A DNA stretch of 64,000 nt from Pseudomonas borbori (GTDB lineage Bacteria; Pseudomonadota; Gammaproteobacteria; Pseudomonadales; Pseudomonadaceae), in assembly GCF_900115555.1 (NCBI RefSeq), contig NZ_FOWX01000021.1:27699-91698 (forward strand). The letters are read 5' to 3'. Below the pieces are notes generated by a model that was not told the origin of the DNA, searched no databases, and saw nothing but the letters and a program-made list of their open reading frames with translations. The translations under genes were made by a program, and so were the position numbers. Positions 17,964 through 28,860 of the stretch are shown piece by piece; position 1 is the stretch's first letter, and each line of letters opens with the position of its first letter.

Positions 17964-18899
17964 TCAGCAGAGGCAGTTGCGACCCTGCTGCTTGGCTCGG
18001 TAGAGCGCGCTGTCGGCGCGAGCTATCAGGCTCTGCAGGTTGTCTTGCGGCTCCATTTGCGCCAGGCCTATGGATAGCGTGACACCGGGCAAGATGCCGA
18101 CTGGCGAATAGAAGGAGGTAACGTGCTCGAGGCTCTGGCGCAGCCGTTCGCCGATGCGACGGGCTTCCACGTCGGCGATTTCCGGCAGGAGAATGACAAA
18201 CTCTTCGCCGCCGAAGCGTACCAGGCTGTCCTTGCTGCGCAGCTGCTGGCACAGCGTGTGGGTCACCAGGCACAGGGCATAGTCGCCCGCCAGGTGACCA
18301 TGCCGGTCGTTGTAGGCCTTGAAGTGGTCGACATCCAGCATCAGCAGGCTCAGCGGTTGTTCGTTGAAGGCGCAGCGGGTGCTTTCGCGTTGGTAGACAT
18401 GCTCGAGCCAGCGGCGGTTGAACGCGCCGGTCAGGGTGTCGACATTGGCGTTCTGCTCACTGTTGAGAATCAGCAGGTTGCCTTGGCGCAGGCGGGTGCA
18501 GAGCAGTTCCAGCAGGTTGTGCAGCAGCTGTGGCGATTGCCGGAACAGCTCGGCCAGCGACTCGCGGTGCAGGCTCAGCACGCTGCTCGGTTCGCTCGCC
18601 ACCACGTAGGCGCAAGGATGGTGGTTGTCGATAAAGCTGATTTCCCCGGCGCAATCGCCGGCTTGCAGGGTGCTGACCGGCTGGTTGTCCAGAGAGCCGA
18701 GGTAGACCTTGAGCTGGCCTCTGAGCAGGAGGTAGAGGTGCTGGTTACGGTTGAACGGCGAAAGGAGAATTTCGCCAGACTCCAGGTCGCAAGCGCTGAA
18801 TTTCTTGAGCAGTCGGTTGACGCTGCTGGGCGCGATATTCCTGAACAGTTGCAGGCGCCGGGCTTGCTGCAGATTGGCCTGCCGCCGTGAGGTGTTCAT
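17964..18899 (-). CDS. Diguanylate cyclase with N-terminal cyclic-nucleotide-binding domain
   Basis: Predicted cytosolic c-di-GMP synthase. From ATG 18899 the 311-aa product has a CRP-like cNMP-binding/cupin domain (residues about 20-140, GQLKVYLGSLDNQPVSTLQAGDCAGEISFIDN, in part) followed by a GGDEF domain (about 155-308). The active-site motif is GGEEF, and an RSKD inhibitory site lies five residues before it, so product inhibition is expected. No transmembrane segment. The longer ORF start (18977) runs into low-complexity sequence. The ligand of the sensor domain cannot be read from sequence. Stands alone after rhlB. Confidence 0.88.
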   Translation of the reverse strand: MNTSRRQANLQQARRLQLFRNIAPSSVNRLLKKFSACDLESGEILLSPFNRNQHLYLLLRGQLKVYLGSLDNQPVSTLQAGDCAGEISFIDNHHPCAYVVASEPSSVLSLHRESLAELFRQSPQLLHNLLELLCTRLRQGNLLILNSEQNANVDTLTGAFNRRWLEHVYQRESTRCAFNEQPLSLLMLDVDHFKAYNDRHGHLAGDYALCLVTHTLCQQLRSKDSLVRFGGEEFVILLPEIADVEARRIGERLRQSLEHVTSFYSPVGILPGVTLSIGLAQMEPQDNLQSLIARADSALYRAKQQGRNCLC

Positions 18900-19100
18900 G
18901 GCGCGCGGCGGCTGCGCAGCAGGCCGGGAAACATGGCGGACATCACGAACACTCCCTGTCGTATGGACGAATACCAACGCGCACGATATGCCTGTGGGGT
19001 AGAGCTGACAATCCTCGGCAAAAAACTGTGACCGATCCGCACCGAATAGTTGCGGGGTGCGTCACAGTTGGGTGCATCCGTGCATCACCTGCAGGACAGC

Positions 19101-19160
19101 TTCGTAGCCCGGATAGCCTGGGCGCAATCCGGGAGACTCGCCCCGGATTACGCTGGCGTT
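19101..19160. repeat. CGTAGCCCGGAT / CCCCGGATTACG extragenic inverted repeat
   Basis: GTAGCCCGGATAGCCTGGGCGCAATCCGGG is mirrored by CCCCGGATTACGCTGGCG just downstream. This is a dispersed Pseudomonas element type; a partial copy (TGGCGTAATCCGGATAG) lies at 5053-5069. Confidence 0.55.
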
Positions 19161-19166
19161 CGCTAT

Positions 19167-22233
<3,067 letters not shown>

Positions 22234-23262
22234 ATGAAGATGGTGAAATCCACCCTGGCTATTCTGACTACCGCAACCGTTCTGGGGGTCAGCGGCTTCG
22301 TTCACGCTGGCGCGACCCTGGACGCAGTACAGAAGAAAGGTTTCGTTCAGTGCGGTATCAGCGATGGTCTGCCTGGCTTCTCCTACGCCGATGAAAAGGG
22401 CAATTATTTCGGCCTCGACGTCGATGTATGCCGCGCAGTGGCTGCTGCCCTGTTTGGCGATGCGACCAAGGTCAAATACAGCCCGTTGACTGCCAAGGAG
22501 CGCTTCACCGCGCTGCAATCCGGCGAAGTCGATGTGCTGTCGCGCAACACCACCTGGACCAGTTCGCGCGACTCCGGTCTGGGCCTGAACTTCACCGGCA
22601 CCAACTATTACGACGGCCAGGGCTTCCTGGTTAACAAGAAGCTCGGGGTGACCAGTGCCAAGGAACTCGACGGCGCCACCGTGTGCATCCAGGCCGGTAC
22701 CACCACCGAGCTGAACCTCTCCGACTACTTCCGCGCCAACGGCCTGAAGTACACCCCGATCACTTACGATACTTCCGACGAGAGCGCCACTTCTCTGGAG
22801 TCCGGCCGTTGCGACGTGCTGACTTCCGACCAGTCGCAACTCTATGCTCAGCGCATCAAGCTGGCTGCGCCGCTGGAATACGTGGTACTGCCGGAAGTGA
22901 TCTCGAAGGAGCCACTGGGGCCGGTTGTGCGCCAGGGCGACGAAGAGTGGTTCGACATTGTGCGCTGGTCGCTGTTCGCTATGCTCAACGCCGAAGAACT
23001 GGGCATCACCTCGGCTAACGTCGAGGAAACGGCCAAAACCACCAAGAACCCTGATATCGCCCGCCTGCTGGGGGTCGAGGGTGAGTTCGGCAAGGATCTG
23101 AAACTGCCGAAAGACTGGGCCGTACAGATCGTCAAGCAAGTGGGCAACTACGGCGAAAGCTTCGACCGCAACGTCGGTGCCGGCAGTGAGTTGAAGATCG
23201 AGCGCGGTCTCAACGCCCTGTGGAACAAAGGTGGTCTGCAATACGCACCGCCAGTGCGCTGA
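22234..23262 (+). CDS. aapJ: General L-amino-acid ABC transporter, substrate-binding protein AapJ
   Basis: Periplasmic binding protein of the broad-specificity L-amino-acid importer, 342 aa from ATG 22234 (GGAGG 5 nt upstream). Signal peptide is residues about 1-23 (ILTTATVLGVSGFVHA). The mature protein starts GATLDAVQKKGFVQCGISDGLPGF, and has FGLDVDVCRAVAAALFGD and the NTTWTSSRDSGLGLNFTGTNYYDGQGF region typical of AapJ. First gene of aapJQMP. Confidence 0.95.
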   Translation: MKMVKSTLAILTTATVLGVSGFVHAGATLDAVQKKGFVQCGISDGLPGFSYADEKGNYFGLDVDVCRAVAAALFGDATKVKYSPLTAKERFTALQSGEVDVLSRNTTWTSSRDSGLGLNFTGTNYYDGQGFLVNKKLGVTSAKELDGATVCIQAGTTTELNLSDYFRANGLKYTPITYDTSDESATSLESGRCDVLTSDQSQLYAQRIKLAAPLEYVVLPEVISKEPLGPVVRQGDEEWFDIVRWSLFAMLNAEELGITSANVEETAKTTKNPDIARLLGVEGEFGKDLKLPKDWAVQIVKQVGNYGESFDRNVGAGSELKIERGLNALWNKGGLQYAPPVR

Positions 23263-23313
23263 CTGTCTTTGCCGACGTCCCGTCCTGGGGCGCCGGCATG
23301 TTCTAGATGACGT

Positions 23314-23348
23314 GAACCCCATGCCCACCAACGCGGGCATGGGGGTTC
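23314..23348 (+). promoter_or_regulatory. Stem-loop between aapJ and aapQ
   Basis: GAACCCCATGCCC and GGGCATGGGGGTTC pair over 13 bp with one bulged G around a 7-nt loop. There is no U-run after it. It is well placed to protect the aapJ mRNA or lower readthrough to the membrane subunits; that role is inference from other binding-protein operons. Confidence 0.65.
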
Positions 23349-23361
23349 CTAGAGGGCTCCT

Positions 23362-24546
23362 ATGCAAACGCCTGCAAATGTCTCGCGCCCACGTGGATCG
23401 GTCTGGACCGACCCCAAAGTGCGCGCATGGCTATTCCAGATCATTGCCGTTATTGCCGTAGTGGCGATCGGCTGGTTCCTGTTCGACAACACCCAGACCA
23501 ACCTCGAGAAGCGCGGGATCACCTCCGGGTTCTCCTTTCTCAACAACAGTGCCGGGTTCGGCATTGCTCAGCACCTGATCGATTACAACGAAAGCCACAC
23601 CTATGGGCGTGTCTTCTTCGTCGGTTTGCTCAACACCCTGCTGGTGTCGGTGATCGGCATCGTCCTGGCGACCATTCTGGGGTTCATTCTCGGCGTGGCG
23701 CGGCTGTCGCCCAACTGGTTGATCGGCAAGGTCGCTACCGTCTACATCGAGACCTTCCGCAATATCCCGCCGCTGCTGCAGATCTTCTTCTGGTACTTCG
23801 CGGTGATGCTCTCGCTACCCGGCCCGCGCGCCAGCCTGGAGATAGGTCAGACCTTCTTCCTCAACAGCCGCGGCCTGTATATGCCGGCGCCGAGCCCCTC
23901 GGACAGCTTTGTCACCTTTTTCGGCGCTGTAGTGGTGGCGATCATCGGTATCGTGTTGCTGACACGCTGGTCGCGGGCGCGCTTCGAGGCCACCGGCAGG
24001 TACTTTCCGGTGTCCCTGGGGGCGATACCGCTGTTGCTGGTGCTGCCTGGCCTGGCCGTGCTGCTGACCGGCAATCCGTTGCAGTGGAGCACGCCCGAGC
24101 TGACCGGTTTCAACTTCCGCGGCGGCTGGGTGCTGATTCCCGAACTGATAGCCTTGACCCTGGCGTTGTCCATCTATACGGCGGCGTTCATCGCCGAGAA
24201 CGTGCGTTCCGGGATCATGGCGGTCAGTCATGGACAGACCGAGGCCGCCCGTTCGCTGGGCATGCCGGCCGGCAAGACCCTGCGTCTGGTGATCATTCCC
24301 CAGGCCATGCGGGTGATCATTCCACCGCTGACCAGTCAGTACCTCAACCTGGCGAAGAACTCCTCGCTGGCCGCCGGTATCGGTTATCCGGACATGGTCT
24401 CGCTGTTCGCCGGCACGGTGCTCAACCAGACGGGGCAAGCCATCGAGGTGATTGCCATCACCATGAGTGTGTACCTGGCCATCAGCATCAGCATTTCCAT
24501 GTTGATGAATTGGTACAACAAGCGCATGGCGCTGATCGAACGCTAG
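23362..24546 (+). CDS. aapQ: General L-amino-acid ABC transporter permease AapQ
   Basis: Inner-membrane permease (394 aa), longer than ordinary HisQ-type proteins because of the extra loops typical of AapQ. Features are NTLLVSVIGIVLATILGFILG, ETFRNIPPLLQIFFWYF and the EAA loop TEAARSLGMPAGKTLRLVIIPQ, followed by PPLTSQYLNLAKNSSLA. It follows aapJ after a stem-loop and is 10 nt ahead of aapM. Confidence 0.95.
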   Translation: MQTPANVSRPRGSVWTDPKVRAWLFQIIAVIAVVAIGWFLFDNTQTNLEKRGITSGFSFLNNSAGFGIAQHLIDYNESHTYGRVFFVGLLNTLLVSVIGIVLATILGFILGVARLSPNWLIGKVATVYIETFRNIPPLLQIFFWYFAVMLSLPGPRASLEIGQTFFLNSRGLYMPAPSPSDSFVTFFGAVVVAIIGIVLLTRWSRARFEATGRYFPVSLGAIPLLLVLPGLAVLLTGNPLQWSTPELTGFNFRGGWVLIPELIALTLALSIYTAAFIAENVRSGIMAVSHGQTEAARSLGMPAGKTLRLVIIPQAMRVIIPPLTSQYLNLAKNSSLAAGIGYPDMVSLFAGTVLNQTGQAIEVIAITMSVYLAISISISMLMNWYNKRMALIER

Positions 24547-24556
24547 AGGACAAGCC

Positions 24557-25654
24557 ATGAGCACCCACACTTTCAAACCCGATCTACCGCCACCGCTGCT
24601 GAGCGTCGGCGTACTCGGTTGGCTGCGCGCCAACCTGTTTTCCAGCTGGTTCAACAGCCTGCTGACCCTGTTCGCCGCCTACCTGATCTGGCTGATCGTG
24701 CCGCCGCTGCTGCAATGGGCGTTCATCGATGCCGACTGGGTGGGCACGACCCGTGCCGACTGCACCTCGGGCGGCGCCTGCTGGGTCTTCATCCAGCAGC
24801 GTTTCGGCCAGTTCATGTATGGCTTCTACCCGACCGAACTGCGCTGGCGTGTCGACCTGACCCTGTGGTTGGCCGTCATTGGCGCCGCCCCGCTGTTCAT
24901 CCCGGCAATGCCGCGCAAGGCCGTGTATGGCCTGGGCTTCCTGGTGGTGTATCCGCTGCTGGCGTTCTGGCTGCTGCACGGCGGCTCCTTCGGTTTGCGC
25001 GAAGTGGCCACCAGTCAATGGGGCGGCTTGATGCTGACCCTGGTGATCGCCTCCGTGGGGATCGCCGGCGCCTTGCCACTGGGCATCATGCTGGCGCTCG
25101 GACGGCGTTCGGACATGCCGGCGATCCGGGTGATCTGCGTGACCTTCATCGAGTTCTGGCGCGGCGTGCCCTTGATCACGGTGCTGTTCATGTCGTCGGT
25201 GATGCTGCCGTTGTTCCTGCCCGAAGGTATGAGCTTCGACAAGCTGATGCGCGCGCTGATCGGGGTGATCCTGTTCCAGTCCGCCTACATCGCCGAAGTG
25301 GTGCGCGGTGGCCTGCAGGCAATCCCCAAGGGCCAGTACGAAGCCGCTGCGGCCATGGGCCTGGGCTACTGGCGGATGATGGGCCTGGTGATTCTGCCGC
25401 AAGCCCTGAAGCTGGTGATCCCCGGCATCGTCAATACCTTTATCGCCCTGTTCAAGGACACCAGCCTGGTGATCATCATCGGTCTGTTCGACCTGCTCAA
25501 CAGCATCAAGCAAGCCACCACCGATCCGGTCTGGCTGGGCATGGCCACCGAAGGCTATGTATTCGCCGCCCTGGTTTTCTGGATTTTCTGTTTCGGCATG
25601 TCCCGCTACTCCATGCATTTGGAACGTAAGCTGAACACTGGCCACAAGCGTTAG
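24557..25654 (+). CDS. aapM: General L-amino-acid ABC transporter permease AapM
   Basis: Second permease (365 aa) of the Aap system. Several membrane helices are seen, with [22 protein letters not shown], the EAA loop [23 protein letters not shown] and [25 protein letters not shown]-type Cys-containing loop ([11 protein letters not shown]) faces the periplasm. An AGAGGA site precedes the ATG. Operon position and length fit AapM. Confidence 0.95.
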   Translation: MSTHTFKPDLPPPLLSVGVLGWLRANLFSSWFNSLLTLFAAYLIWLIVPPLLQWAFIDADWVGTTRADCTSGGACWVFIQQRFGQFMYGFYPTELRWRVDLTLWLAVIGAAPLFIPAMPRKAVYGLGFLVVYPLLAFWLLHGGSFGLREVATSQWGGLMLTLVIASVGIAGALPLGIMLALGRRSDMPAIRVICVTFIEFWRGVPLITVLFMSSVMLPLFLPEGMSFDKLMRALIGVILFQSAYIAEVVRGGLQAIPKGQYEAAAAMGLGYWRMMGLVILPQALKLVIPGIVNTFIALFKDTSLVIIIGLFDLLNSIKQATTDPVWLGMATEGYVFAALVFWIFCFGMSRYSMHLERKLNTGHKR

Positions 25655-25665
25655 GAGTTATTTCA

Positions 25666-26427
25666 ATGGCTGTCGCAAAAAAACAAACCAGCGCTGAATC
25701 GATGATCCTGATGGAAGGCGTGCACAAGTGGTACGGCGAGTTTCACGTGCTCAAGGACATCAACCTGAACGTCAAGCCGGGTGAGCGTATCGTCCTCTGC
25801 GGTCCGTCCGGTTCCGGCAAGTCCACCGCCATCCGCTGCATCAACCGCCTGGAAGAACACCAGCAGGGGCGCATCGTGGTCGATGGCACCGAACTGACCC
25901 ATGATCTCAAGCACATCGAGGCGGTACGCCGCGAAGTGGGCATGGTGTTCCAGCACTTCAACCTGTTCCCGCACCTCAGCGTGCTGCAGAACTGCACCCT
26001 GGCGCCGATGTGGGTGCGCAAGATGCCCAAGCGTCAGGCCGAAGAAGTCGCCATGCACTTCCTCGAACGCGTGCGCATCCCCGAACAGGCGCTCAAGTAC
26101 CCGGGGCAACTGTCCGGTGGCCAGCAACAGCGCGTGGCGATTGCCCGGGCGCTGTGCATGAAGCCGAAGATCATGCTGTTCGACGAACCGACCTCGGCGC
26201 TCGATCCGGAGATGGTCAAGGAAGTGCTGGACACCATGATCGGCCTGGCCGAAGACGGCATGACCATGCTCTGCGTGACCCACGAAATGGGCTTCGCCCG
26301 CACCGTGGCGAACCGGGTGATCTTCCTCGACAAGGGCGAGATAGTCGAGCAGGCCGATCCTGAAACCTTCTTCAACAACCCACAGAACGAGCGTACCAAG
26401 TTGTTCCTCAGCCAGATCCTGCACTGA
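25666..26427 (+). CDS. aapP: General L-amino-acid ABC transporter ATP-binding protein AapP
   Basis: ATPase subunit (253 aa). Walker A is GPSGSGKST, the Q-loop [12 protein letters not shown], the signature [15 protein letters not shown], Walker [13 protein letters not shown] and the switch VTHEMGFAR. It completes aapJQMP and is followed by a strong terminator. Highly conserved among Pseudomonas. Confidence 0.95.
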   Translation: MAVAKKQTSAESMILMEGVHKWYGEFHVLKDINLNVKPGERIVLCGPSGSGKSTAIRCINRLEEHQQGRIVVDGTELTHDLKHIEAVRREVGMVFQHFNLFPHLSVLQNCTLAPMWVRKMPKRQAEEVAMHFLERVRIPEQALKYPGQLSGGQQQRVAIARALCMKPKIMLFDEPTSALDPEMVKEVLDTMIGLAEDGMTMLCVTHEMGFARTVANRVIFLDKGEIVEQADPETFFNNPQNERTKLFLSQILH

Positions 26428-26442
26428 GAACCCGCGGCAATG

Positions 26443-26468
26443 AAAAAGGAGCCCTCGGGCTCCTTTTT
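26443..26468 (+). terminator. Rho-independent terminator of aapJQMP
   Basis: AAAAAGGAGCCC - TC - GGGCTCCTTTTT hairpin ending in a T-run, 15 nt after the aapP stop. Nearly symmetrical, so it may also stop the convergent reductase transcript. Confidence 0.9.
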
Positions 26469-26500
26469 CATTTCTTCGCATCAGGCATGCCGCGGCAGCT

Positions 26501-27550
26501 TTACAGCCGTGGGTAGTCGATATAGCCGACCGCTCCTGCGCCATAGAAGGTGTGCGGCTGCGGCTCATTCAAGGGGGCGTCCTCGGCGAGGCGGGCGGGC
26601 AGGTCCGGGTTGGCGATAAAGGGGATGCCGAAGGCCACGGCATCGGCCTTGCCGCTTGCCAGCCAGGCGTTGGCCTGCGCCTTGCTGAAACGCTCGTTGG
26701 CGATGAACACGCCACCGAAGGCTTGCTTGAGAGTCGGTGACAGGCTGTCATCGGCTTCCTGCTCGCGGGCACAGATAAAGGCGATGCCGCGCTTGCCCAG
26801 TTCGCGGGCAATGTAGGTGAAGGTCTCGGCGCGGTTGCTGTCGCCCATGTCGTGGCTGTCGGCGCGTGGCGCCAGGTGCATGCCGACCCGGCCGGCGCCC
26901 CACACCGAAATCACCGCATCGGTGACTTCCAGCATCAGCCGTGCACGGTTTTCCAGGGAGCCGCCGTAGCGGTCGCTGCGCCGGTTGGTGCTGTCCTGGA
27001 GGAACTGGTCGAGCAGGTAGCCGTTGGCGCCATGGATTTCCACGCCGTCGAAGCCGGCGGCCTTGGCGTTTTCCGCCCCCTGACGATAGGCCTCGACGAT
27101 GTCGTCGATTTCCTCGGTTTCCAGGGCGCGCGGGGTGACGTATTCGGTGATCGGGCGTACCAGACTGACATGCCCGGCCGGCGCAATGGCGCTGGGCGCT
27201 ACCGGCAGTTCGCCGTTGAGATAGCTGGGGTGGGAGATGCGCCCGACGTGCCACAGCTGCAGGACGATCTTGCCGCCATGGGCATGCACCGCCTTGGTGA
27301 TATTGCTCCAGCCGCGCACCTGGGCGTCGGACCAGATGCCGGGGGTGTCCGGGTAGCCGACGCCCATCGGCGTGACCGCGGTGGCCTCGCTGATGATCAG
27401 GCCGGCGGAGGCGCGTTGCACGTAGTACTCGGCCATCAGCGCGTTGGGCACCCGGCCCTCGTCGGCGCGGGTGCGGGTCAGCGGCGCCATGATGATGCGG
27501 TTGTTCAGTTCCAGGTCACCGATCTTGATCGGGTCGAAAAGTGTCGGCAT
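26501..27550 (-). CDS. Alkene reductase of the Old Yellow Enzyme family (NemA/XenB-like)
   Basis: FMN-dependent NAD(P)H oxidoreductase (349 aa) that reduces activated C=C bonds, nitro esters and nitroaromatics. The TIM barrel begins LFDPIKIGDLELNNRIIMAPLTR. The conserved substrate-binding pair is in EIHGANGYLLDQFL (preceded by the usual YRQGAENAKAAGFDGV), and SDRYGGSLENRARL is the family signature. Its gene lies 37 nt after an ArsR regulator and is probably controlled by it. Physiological substrate unknown; electrophile detoxification is likely. Confidence 0.92.
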   Translation of the reverse strand: MPTLFDPIKIGDLELNNRIIMAPLTRTRADEGRVPNALMAEYYVQRASAGLIISEATAVTPMGVGYPDTPGIWSDAQVRGWSNITKAVHAHGGKIVLQLWHVGRISHPSYLNGELPVAPSAIAPAGHVSLVRPITEYVTPRALETEEIDDIVEAYRQGAENAKAAGFDGVEIHGANGYLLDQFLQDSTNRRSDRYGGSLENRARLMLEVTDAVISVWGAGRVGMHLAPRADSHDMGDSNRAETFTYIARELGKRGIAFICAREQEADDSLSPTLKQAFGGVFIANERFSKAQANAWLASGKADAVAFGIPFIANPDLPARLAEDAPLNEPQPHTFYGAGAVGYIDYPRL

Positions 27551-27587
27551 GGGGTGATCCTCGCTCTGGGTTGCAGATAGTGGGGGG

Positions 27588-27890
27588 CTAGAGTTCTTGG
27601 CTGATATGGCGCAGAAAGTCCCGGATGGCGTCCTCGTTGCGCTTGAAGAAATGCCACTGGCCGACCTTCTTGCTGGTCACCAGACCGGCCCGTTGCAGGG
27701 TCGTCAGATGGGCCGAGACCGTCGATTGCGACAACCCGGTGCGCTGGTCGATCTTGCCGGCACACACGCCGATCTCCAGCGGGTGATCCTGGTCGGCGAA
27801 ATACGCCTCGGGGGTTTTCAGCCAGTGCAGGATGTCGCGGCGCACCGGGTGGGCCAGGGCTTTGATCACTTCATCGATATCGATGGGCAT
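27588..27890 (-). CDS. ArsR-family transcriptional regulator
   Basis: Small winged-helix repressor (100 aa). KALAHPVRRDILHWLK is helix 1-2, the recognition region is TGLSQSTVSAHLTTLQRAGLV, and the wing follows with KVGQWHFFKRNEDAI. A Cys in EIGVCAGKID could serve as a thiol sensor, but the CxCxxC metal motif of ArsR is absent, which fits control of an electrophile reductase. First gene of the pair with the Old Yellow Enzyme gene. Confidence 0.9.
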   Translation of the reverse strand: MPIDIDEVIKALAHPVRRDILHWLKTPEAYFADQDHPLEIGVCAGKIDQRTGLSQSTVSAHLTTLQRAGLVTSKKVGQWHFFKRNEDAIRDFLRHISQEL

Positions 27891-27920
27891 GGGTGCGGTT
27901 TCTAGGGTTGCTGTCGCGCC

Positions 27921-27948
27921 ATATCGCGATGGGGCGAACTGTATATCG
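27921..27948. promoter_or_regulatory. Candidate operator upstream of the ArsR/reductase pair
   Basis: Two ATATCG half-sites (27921-27926 and 27943-27948) are spaced 22 bp apart, with the palindrome ATCGCGAT across the first. They lie 30-58 bp upstream of the regulator start. Assignment is by position only. Confidence 0.3.
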
Positions 27949-28019
27949 GGCTGAGGCGATACACCGATCGTTTGCGCCGATAGTGCTCATTGCCTGCGCT
28001 GATGTGTAAGCTCTGGCCT

Positions 28020-28601
28020 ATGAACTACCTCGCTCATCTGCACCTCGGTGGCGACGCGCCGGCGCAACTGCTCGGCAGCCTGTATGGCGATTTCGTCAAA
28101 GGCCGGCTGGCCGGGCAGTGGCCGGCGGATATCGAGGCGGCGATCGTCCTGCATCGGCGCATCGATGCCTTTACCGACAGCCATGCGCTGCTGGCCCAGG
28201 CCCGTGCGCGCTTCCCCGCCGAGCGGCGGCGCTATGCCGGGATCCTCCTGGACCTGTTCTTCGACCACTGCCTGGCGCTCAACTGGGCGGATTACGCCGA
28301 CGAGCCACTGACCCAGTTCACCGGGCGGGTGTACCGGGTCTTGGCCGCCGAGCCGGTTCTGCCCGGGCGCCTGGCCCTGATCGCGCCGCGCATGGCTGAG
28401 CAGGACTGGTTGGGCCGCTACCGCGAGTTCGCCGTGCTGGAACAGGTGATTGCCGGCATGGGCCGGCGCCTGTCGCGGCCGGGCGTGCTGGATGGCAGCC
28501 TGCTCGAGCTGGAGCGCCTGTACCGGCCACTGAGCGAGGATTTCCGCGCCTTCTACCCCGAGCTGGTCGAGTTCGCTCGCCGTTTGCGGGTGGAACCGTA
28601 G
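28020..28601 (+). CDS. acpH: Acyl carrier protein phosphodiesterase (AcpH family)
   Basis: Predicted hydrolase (193 aa from ATG 28020) that removes the 4'-phosphopantetheine group from ACP. MNYLAHLHLGGDAPAQLLGSLYGDFVKG, LHRRIDAFTDSH and LDLFFDHCLALNW carry the His/Asp metal-binding residues of this HD-like family. The start is taken from the family N-terminus; the ribosome site is weak. Single gene. Confidence 0.88.
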   Translation: MNYLAHLHLGGDAPAQLLGSLYGDFVKGRLAGQWPADIEAAIVLHRRIDAFTDSHALLAQARARFPAERRRYAGILLDLFFDHCLALNWADYADEPLTQFTGRVYRVLAAEPVLPGRLALIAPRMAEQDWLGRYREFAVLEQVIAGMGRRLSRPGVLDGSLLELERLYRPLSEDFRAFYPELVEFARRLRVEP

Positions 28602-28781
28602 ATCTTATGTTTATGTGCAAGGCCCGGATTGTATTTCTGTGGGAGGCTCGACCTCGGGGCGAGCGTTTAACCCGTGCTCGTCAGGCGATAGCTGGGCAGC
28701 CCTGCGGGCTGCATTCGCCGCGGGGCGCGCCTCCTACAAGTTGCGCGGCATTATCCCCCCGGATGCAATCCGCGGCGCAGC

Positions 28782-28858
28782 TGGTGCGCACCGCCTAGGC
28801 GGCCCCGCACACCCTACCAGGCGTGGCGCCCGGGCGTAGGGTGCGCCGCGCGCACCGG
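28782..28858. repeat. GTAGGGTGCGC-family repeat pair
   Basis: GGTGCGCACCGCCTAGGCGG with CACACCCTAC, then GTAGGGTGCGCCGCGCGCACC: two arms of the dispersed family in inverted orientation, between acpH and the convergent ATPase gene. A diverged GTGGGAGG...CCTCCTACAAG element lies just before it (28640-28740). Confidence 0.7.
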
Positions 28859-28860
28859 GT

